A DNA stretch of 6,311 nucleotides from Acidimicrobiales bacterium (GTDB lineage: Bacteria > Actinomycetota > Acidimicrobiia > Acidimicrobiales > JABEUL01), in NCBI GenBank assembly GCA_013044465.1, contig JABEUL010000007.1:1-6311 (forward strand). The letters run 5' to 3'. The position numbers and the translations under genes were made by a program. Positions 1 to 4,553 of this stretch are shown here, piece by piece. Within the stretch, counting starts at the first letter, position 1, and the number at the start of each line of letters is the position of its first letter. The notes under the pieces were generated by a model, which saw only the letters and a program-made list of their open reading frames with translations, did no database searches and had not been told where the DNA came from.

Positions 1-752
1 CCCCCAGCTTCAGAGCCTCCCCCAGCTCCAAGCCCTGCCCGCTCAAAGGCCAACGTAGTATTTGCAACTGCCCATCCTTGGCCAAGCCCACCAATCGCTG
101 CATCGGCTCTTACCTTTGCCTCTGTTATAAATACTTCATTAAATAGTGCTCTCCCAGTCATCTCTTTGAGTGGCCTGACTTCAATTCCACTTTGATGCAT
201 GTCAATAACGAAGTACGTGATTCCCTGATGTTTGGGCACATCTGGATCAGTCCTGGCTAAAAGCATCGCAAGATCGGCTATTTGACCAGCCGAAGTCCAA
301 ACCTTTTGACCATTTATTATCCACTCATCGCCATCACGCTCGGCTTTAGTTGAAAGTCCGGCTAGATCGGACCCAGCACCTGGCTCGCTAAAGAGTTGAC
401 ACCAACTTTTCTTTCCAGTGACAATGGCGCGAATATATTCTTCCTTTTGCTCTTGGTTTCCATGCGTGGCAATTGTTGGCGCTGCTAAAAGAAGGCCGAG
501 TCCTCCAGGAGCTCCTAAGGCTCCGTGGCGAAGAATTGCTCGCTGCACTGCTACCGAGTCTTCGCGAGATAGCCCTTTGCCGTATGAGTCTTTTGGCAGG
601 CTTGGTGCTGCCCAACCTGCTAAACCGAGCCGCTCCCACCACTGAGCGACTGTCAGATCTGGATCCCAGTTTTGCTCCAACCAGGCTTCTATCTCTTTAA
701 CTACTTCAGATGTCGATTGCTGAGATTCTTTTGAACTTGATGCAACTGTCAT
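1..752 (-). CDS. Acyl-CoA dehydrogenase, FAD-loop-containing subunit (partial, C-terminus beyond window)
   Basis: The ATG at 752-750 opens a frame that stays open to base 1, giving 250 visible residues; the family is usually about 380-410, so roughly the C-terminal 40% is missing. FadE-type enzymes oxidise an acyl-CoA to the trans-2-enoyl-CoA using FAD in the cytoplasm. Visible motifs are the FAD/substrate loop LFSEPGAGSD (residues 120-129), WIINGQKVWTS (144-154) and LAFERAGLG (234-242). Glu237 in the last motif sits where isovaleryl-CoA dehydrogenase-type enzymes and FadE26-like subunits place the catalytic base; that assignment is by motif alignment, not proven. The N-terminal extension with EIEAWLEQNW resembles FadE subunits of actinobacterial heteromeric dehydrogenases. 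It starts 31 bases after the stop of the upstream dehydrogenase (784-1899) and is probably its operon and complex partner. The start is supported by AGAGG seven bases upstream. Substrate cannot be read from the sequence. Confidence 0.93.
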   Translation of the reverse strand, partial: MTVASSSKESQQSTSEVVKEIEAWLEQNWDPDLTVAQWWERLGLAGWAAPSLPKDSYGKGLSREDSVAVQRAILRHGALGAPGGLGLLLAAPTIATHGNQEQKEEYIRAIVTGKKSWCQLFSEPGAGSDLAGLSTKAERDGDEWIINGQKVWTSAGQIADLAMLLARTDPDVPKHQGITYFVIDMHQSGIEVRPLKEMTGRALFNEVFITEAKVRADAAIGGLGQGWAVANTTLAFERAGLGAGGGSEAG

Positions 753-758
753 AATTTT

Positions 759-764
759 ACCTCT
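759..764 (-). promoter_or_regulatory. Ribosome binding site of the downstream dehydrogenase
   Basis: On the minus strand AGAGGT ends six bases before the ATG at 752. This is a good Shine-Dalgarno match and fixes that start codon. It lies in the 31-base gap between the two dehydrogenase genes, which holds no terminator-like hairpin, consistent with co-transcription. Confidence 0.7.
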
Positions 765-783
765 TTCAAAAACGTCTAACTAG

Positions 784-1899
784 CTATATTCCAAGACGCA
801 GTGCTAGAAGTTCCCTGTGGTAGTTAGGATCTCCCAGCATCAGCTCCGAAGATTTTGCCCTCTTGAAGAAAAGGTGGGCATCATGTTCCCAAGTAAAACC
901 AATACCGCCATGGATCTGGATGTTCTCGGCTGCACAATGAAAATAAGCTTCCGAACAATAAGCCTTGGCCAAAGAAGCCACAACTGGAAGCTCGTCTGAA
1001 TCATCAGCAGCCGCCCAGCTTGCGTAATACGACGCAGATCTAGCTGATTCAACTTCTAAAAGCATGTCGGCACACTTGTGCTTAATGGCTTGAAAACTTC
1101 CAATTGGTCGACCAAACTGAATTCTATTTTTAGCGTATTCCACGCTTGTGTCCAGGCACACTTGAGCACCGCCGACTTGTTCCGCACTCAGTGACACTGC
1201 AGCTAAATCCAATGCTTTTGAAATTACAGGCCAGGCACTTCCTTCTTCACCTATTAAGCGAGCTTCTACGTTATTGAATTCGATTCTCGATTGCTTTCTG
1301 GTCTGGTCCATTGTCGCTAGTGGCGTGGCCTTTACATCTTCGGCCTTTGAATCGACGCTAAAAAGAGACACCCCACCTTCGGTTTTAGCCCCAACAAGCA
1401 AGATGTCTGCATTGTGACCATCTATTACAAAGCATTTCGAACCATTCAGTTTCCATGAATTACCATCTTTTGTGGCTTCCATGGTAATTCCGGCCTCATC
1501 CCATCTTCCGGTATCTTCACATATTGCAAGCGTAGCTATTGACTCACCAGAGGCAATTTTTGGAAGAAACTCAGCTTTTGCACCATCATCATCTGATGCG
1601 ATTAAAACGTTAGCAGCCAAAGCCACAGTTGCAAAATAGGGCAGGCAGGCTAAGGTCCTTCCCAGTTCCTCAAATACGATTAGCTGCTCTACTTGTCCGT
1701 AACCTGAACCACCGAACTCTTCTGGAATGGCTAGTCCTTGTAACCCAAGTTGGCCTCCGACCTGTGCCCACACGTCGGGATCATAACCCTCGGTGGTCTC
1801 CATAAGACGTCTAACTTCACCCATTGGTGACTTGTCTTCCAAGAATCTACGTACACTTCGTCGTAGTTCATCCTGCTCTTCACTAAAAGCAAAGTTCAC
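784..1899 (-). CDS. Acyl-CoA dehydrogenase, subunit lacking the canonical FAD loop
   Basis: This complete 371-residue protein starts at GTG (1899-1897) and stops at TAG (786-784). The N-terminal domain begins FAFSEEQDELRRSVRRFLE (residues 3-21), with AIPEEFGGSGYG at 58-68. The C-terminal helical domain has the family signature RIQFGRPIGSFQAIKHKCAD (259-278) and GGIGFTWEHDAHLFFKRA (331-348). Where most dehydrogenases have EPxAGSD, this one has ICEDTGRWDEAG (126-137). The C-terminus reads ELMLGDPNYHR (352-362) instead of the catalytic YEGT segment of medium-chain enzymes. These features match the second type of subunit in heteromeric actinobacterial FadE enzymes, where FAD and active sites are shared between two different chains. 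It is first in the operon and followed by a subunit that does carry the loop and a candidate catalytic Glu. The likely role is beta-oxidation of a bulky or branched acyl-CoA (the known heteromers act on steroid side chains), but the substrate here is unknown. Confidence 0.93.
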   Translation of the reverse strand: MNFAFSEEQDELRRSVRRFLEDKSPMGEVRRLMETTEGYDPDVWAQVGGQLGLQGLAIPEEFGGSGYGQVEQLIVFEELGRTLACLPYFATVALAANVLIASDDDGAKAEFLPKIASGESIATLAICEDTGRWDEAGITMEATKDGNSWKLNGSKCFVIDGHNADILLVGAKTEGGVSLFSVDSKAEDVKATPLATMDQTRKQSRIEFNNVEARLIGEEGSAWPVISKALDLAAVSLSAEQVGGAQVCLDTSVEYAKNRIQFGRPIGSFQAIKHKCADMLLEVESARSASYYASWAAADDSDELPVVASLAKAYCSEAYFHCAAENIQIHGGIGFTWEHDAHLFFKRAKSSELMLGDPNYHRELLALRLGI

Positions 1900-1904
1900 T
1901 CTAG

Positions 1905-1910
1905 CTCTCC
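1905..1910 (-). promoter_or_regulatory. Ribosome binding site supporting a GTG start
   Basis: The minus strand reads GGAGAG followed by five bases and then GTG at 1899. The strong Shine-Dalgarno at normal spacing decides for the GTG start. An ATG just upstream (1912-1910) is in another frame and meets a stop after three codons. Confidence 0.75.
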
Positions 1911-1920
1911 ATTACTCTTG

Positions 1921-1939
1921 GGCTGATTTTAAAACAGCC
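1921..1939. promoter_or_regulatory. Palindrome, candidate operator overlapping the -10 box
   Basis: GGCTGATTTTAAAACAGCC is an inverted repeat, with GGCTG and TTTT paired to AAAA and CAGCC and broken only by one extra A at 1926. With an unpaired G the arms can extend to TTG on the left and AA on the right. It spans the predicted -10 box of the dehydrogenase operon and ends about 22 bases before the GTG. A dimeric repressor, for example of the TetR type that often controls actinobacterial lipid catabolism, would block the promoter here. The regulator's identity is inference; the symmetry is seen. Confidence 0.45.
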
Positions 1940-1955
1940 AAAACTCCATTAACAA
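1926..1955 (-). promoter_or_regulatory. Candidate promoter of the acyl-CoA dehydrogenase operon
   Basis: On the minus strand TTGTTA (1955-1950, four of six matches to TTGACA) is separated by 18 bases from TAAAAT (1931-1926, five of six matches to TATAAT). Transcription would start near 1919, giving a leader of about 20 bases that contains the GGAGAG ribosome site. The -10 box lies inside the palindrome at 1921-1939. This rests on consensus matching only. Confidence 0.45.
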
Positions 1956-2011
1956 TTTCTAGCAGATCCAGGTTACTATTGACCAATGAATCAACAAGGA
2001 TTTTCAAATTC

Positions 2012-2017
2012 TATACT
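2012..2017 (+). promoter_or_regulatory. Candidate -10 element for the propeller-SGNH gene
   Basis: TATACT matches TATAAT at five of six positions. No strong -35 is visible: TCAACA at 1991-1996 matches four of six positions but leaves only a 15-base spacer. The predicted start of transcription, near 2024, coincides with the first base of the inverted repeat at 2024-2041. Confidence 0.35.
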
Positions 2018-2023
2018 TAAAGG

Positions 2024-2041
2024 GACGCTAGATATAGCGTC
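2024..2041 (+). repeat. Perfect 7-bp inverted repeat in the leader of the propeller-SGNH gene
   Basis: GACGCTA (2024-2030), a four-base loop GATA, and TAGCGTC (2035-2041) are perfectly complementary. It lies between the -10-like box and the GTG at 2055. It could be a stem-loop at the very 5' end of the mRNA, which often stabilises transcripts, or a DNA operator. No T-run follows, so it is not a typical terminator for anything reading rightwards. Confidence 0.5.
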
Positions 2042-2054
2042 GGTTCATTAACAG

Positions 2055-4361
2055 GTGTCAATTAGTATAAAACTAGTCGGTATGTATTCAAGTAGCAAAT
2101 TAGCTGGCAAATCTAGCTTTTATATAGTTTTGACAATTTTGCTGGCAATTTTGGTCTCATTTTTGACCATCGCGGTCCCCTTCTCCCAAAGTAGAGCATT
2201 TGGCGCAACACCAGATTGGTCCCTAGTTTCAACCCTGGGAGGCAAGATAAATTCAATTTCTTGCCCTAGCACCTCAACTTGCTATGCCATTGGTCAAAGT
2301 CAGGGCAGCCAAGTTCCTACAATTTTTAAGACGCAAGATTTTGGAAGCACCTGGACCACCCAACCTGTACCCTCGGCAGTTACTGAGCTTGATTCGATTA
2401 CTTGCCCATCTCTAAATCATTGCGTGGCAGTTGGAACCGGCTATTACTACTTTACAGGTGTCGCAATATATACAACAGATGGCGGGAATAGCTGGAGCGT
2501 CGGAAATGCTCCCCAATCAGATGCTTTGAACGCCATCTCTTGTCCTAACGACAATTTTTGCATGGCAGTGGGTGGATCCTCACCTCCACATGCTTCTATT
2601 GAGTCGAGCAATGATGGTGGAGCCAATTGGACGCAAGACACTTTTCCTACACCTCAAGTTTATGAAAACTTATTCTCAGTGGCTTGCACTTCTTCCAACC
2701 AATGTTTGGTGGGTGGATTTTACTTTTATCCTAATAATTCCGGTGCCATGAATCCATTAATTGGGTTGTCCACAAATGGTGGAGCAACATTTAGTACCTC
2801 AACAATTCCGCAAGGTCTAGCCGACATTACTTCAATCCAATGTCCAACCCAGACGACATGTTATGCAATTGGTATAACGGCAACTTCAAGTCCCGCATTC
2901 ATGACATCGGTTGACGGAGGTGCGACGTGGTCGGCAAATCTGTTGCCCAACCTTCTGACAAGTGCTCTCACGCTTTTTTGCCCAGCTATTTCGCTATGTG
3001 TTGCATCCGGGGGAATTTCATCAGACCAGGGCGCAATTGAATTTACCACCAATGGTGGATCTAGCTGGAATGAAGTTTCACTTCCCTTATCTAATGCCGC
3101 CGATGCAGATTCTTTGGGTTGTACCTATTCAAGTTCCACGCAAGCCATGTCCTGTATGGCATCGGGGGCAAACCAAGTTAATTCACTAACCTATGTTGCA
3201 ACGAGTTCCCTTCCAATTAGTAACCCGATTGTAACTAGTTCCCCACAAGCTCTTCCAAGTGTTCCCACTCCGCCAACTTACTTGCCCTATATTCCAATAA
3301 CGGGAGACTCGAATGCATACTCTTTGGGAGTCGGCCTTTTGGCTGACGAGAGTCAAAATGGCGTATCGATTGCGCTACATCAAATCATCGGTTGTGGAAT
3401 AGTGGCAAACGGACCTTATCTCTATCATGGTCAAGTTTCACAACCTCTCGCAGCTTGTCCAGGTTGGCAAGCAAGCTACGCATCTTATGCAGTGACAGGA
3501 TCCCCCCACGCCGCCCTTTTGTTTATTGGAAGATGGGATAGCGTTGACCGCATGATAAACGGCGTCTACGAGCACTTAGGAGAGCCGGCATATGACAATT
3601 TGTTTTTGGCAAATCTTCGCCAGGCAATAGATGATCTCTCAAGTGGAGGGGAACCCGTTGCCTTGATTACATCTCCCTACTTCTCCTCAGGAACAGACTC
3701 GAATGGTTCACCGTGGCCCGAAGACAATCCAGCGCGGGTTCAGGAACTAAATAAACTAGAACAAATTGCCGCTCTTGAATCTCATGGGGTAGCTGCTGTT
3801 ATTGATCTCGGAAGCCATATTTCACCTAACAACTCTTATGCAAGAGTAGTAAATGGCGTTCCGATAAGGAGTAACGATGGCGTACATTTCACCATACCTG
3901 GTGCCATCTATACCGCAAATTGGCTTCTCCCGAGGATCGCACTTATTGCTCTTCATTATCCAATAAATCACAACGCATTTGTTTTACCCTACGGTCAGAC
4001 TTTTTCTAATCCGGAACTAAATTCAAGCATCCAAACTAACTTGAATTTGAACAAACCCCAAGTTTCCAATGGGCAGAATTACCCAGGCGTGACAACACCT
4101 AATCACACCAATAATTCAAGCTTTCCGAAAACAAATAATATCTCAGAAGTCTCAACTCCTCCACTTGCCAAGATTTCAACTAAGGCGACCAAAGCACCAG
4201 TACTTTTAACTCATAGCTCGACAATGCATGCATACAAATCACAAAACTCTTTCGACTATGCCGAGCTGTTCTTGACTTTTGTAATAGCTATTTTGGCAAT
4301 AACAACATGGCAAATTAAATCAACACGTCGCAGAGCAACTTTGAAAAACCATCAGTTCTAG
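2055..4361 (+). CDS. Secreted, membrane-anchored seven-bladed Asp-box propeller fused to an SGNH hydrolase/acyltransferase domain
   Basis: This is a complete 768-residue protein. Residues 10-50 form an export signal: a Lys-containing n-region, a hydrophobic core at about 21-42, and possible cleavage after SRA (48) or FGA (51). Seven repeats follow, with Cys pairs at 70/76, 117/123, 163/169, 211/217, 263/269, 309/315 and 356/367. Six have Asp-boxes, ending at Trp100, Trp147, Trp192, Phe246, Trp292 and Trp338. Residues 412-630 are an SGNH domain: GDS with candidate nucleophile Ser419, GCGI at 446-449, GRWD at 492-495 and DGVH with candidate Asp608/His611. Segments such as GSPWPEDNPARV (551-562) match SGNH domains attached to acyltransferase-3 enzymes. 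A Ser/Thr/Asn/Pro-rich linker (about 645-732) leads to a membrane helix (about 736-752) and a basic tail (STRRR). The likely role is esterase or acyl transfer on a surface polymer; the substrate is unknown. There is no sialidase Arg triad. The GTG at 2055 and the ATG at 2082 (residue 10) both lack a Shine-Dalgarno, so the start is uncertain. A paralogue follows at 4554. Confidence 0.9.
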   Translation: MSISIKLVGMYSSSKLAGKSSFYIVLTILLAILVSFLTIAVPFSQSRAFGATPDWSLVSTLGGKINSISCPSTSTCYAIGQSQGSQVPTIFKTQDFGSTWTTQPVPSAVTELDSITCPSLNHCVAVGTGYYYFTGVAIYTTDGGNSWSVGNAPQSDALNAISCPNDNFCMAVGGSSPPHASIESSNDGGANWTQDTFPTPQVYENLFSVACTSSNQCLVGGFYFYPNNSGAMNPLIGLSTNGGATFSTSTIPQGLADITSIQCPTQTTCYAIGITATSSPAFMTSVDGGATWSANLLPNLLTSALTLFCPAISLCVASGGISSDQGAIEFTTNGGSSWNEVSLPLSNAADADSLGCTYSSSTQAMSCMASGANQVNSLTYVATSSLPISNPIVTSSPQALPSVPTPPTYLPYIPITGDSNAYSLGVGLLADESQNGVSIALHQIIGCGIVANGPYLYHGQVSQPLAACPGWQASYASYAVTGSPHAALLFIGRWDSVDRMINGVYEHLGEPAYDNLFLANLRQAIDDLSSGGEPVALITSPYFSSGTDSNGSPWPEDNPARVQELNKLEQIAALESHGVAAVIDLGSHISPNNSYARVVNGVPIRSNDGVHFTIPGAIYTANWLLPRIALIALHYPINHNAFVLPYGQTFSNPELNSSIQTNLNLNKPQVSNGQNYPGVTTPNHTNNSSFPKTNNISEVSTPPLAKISTKATKAPVLLTHSSTMHAYKSQNSFDYAELFLTFVIAILAITTWQIKSTRRRATLKNHQF

Positions 4362-4553
4362 AACCAAAGGGCTTCACTGCTTAGATTTTATTCAATTGAC
4401 TCGCAAAGATAAACACTGGTTAGGCGCTAGTAGGCCACCAATCATGGAATAATAAAAGCGCCAAATGTATGACTTTCCCGCACATTGCTGCGCATATCAT
4501 GCAATAATTAATTAGTGTTTTATATACAATGCCAGGCTCGAAGTTTATATAGG
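4362..4553. other. Intergenic region between the two propeller-SGNH genes
   Basis: These 192 AT-rich bases contain no convincing gene. A weak hairpin is possible at 4417-4440 (TGGT and GGC paired with GCC and ACCA, with a two-base bulge and an eight-base loop), but no T-run follows, so it is at best a poor terminator. GGCGCT at 4423-4428 can also pair with AGCGCC at 4457-4462. TAATTAATTA at 4505-4514 is a short AT palindrome. TACAAT at 4525-4530 is a -10-like box without a recognisable -35. It would place a transcript start near 4537, just before the ATG at 4554, so the second gene may have its own promoter. Confidence 0.5.

Noticed and set aside
388..700. Several 75-84-residue frames on both strands
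   Set aside because: They overlap the partial acyl-CoA dehydrogenase, whose motifs (EPGAGSD, NGQKVWTS) fix the true frame.
2235..3175. Asp-box repeats as a sign of a sialidase
   Set aside because: Asp-boxes occur in many propellers. There is no FRIP-type motif or Arg triad, and the catalytic signature is in the separate SGNH domain.
2235..3175. Ycf48/HCF136-type photosystem assembly propeller
   Set aside because: That family also has Asp-box-like blades, but the Cys pair in every blade and the SGNH fusion are not features of it, and nothing photosynthetic is nearby.
4417..4462. Rho-independent terminator after the first propeller-SGNH gene
   Set aside because: The possible stems are short or bulged and none is followed by a run of T, so the call is not supported.
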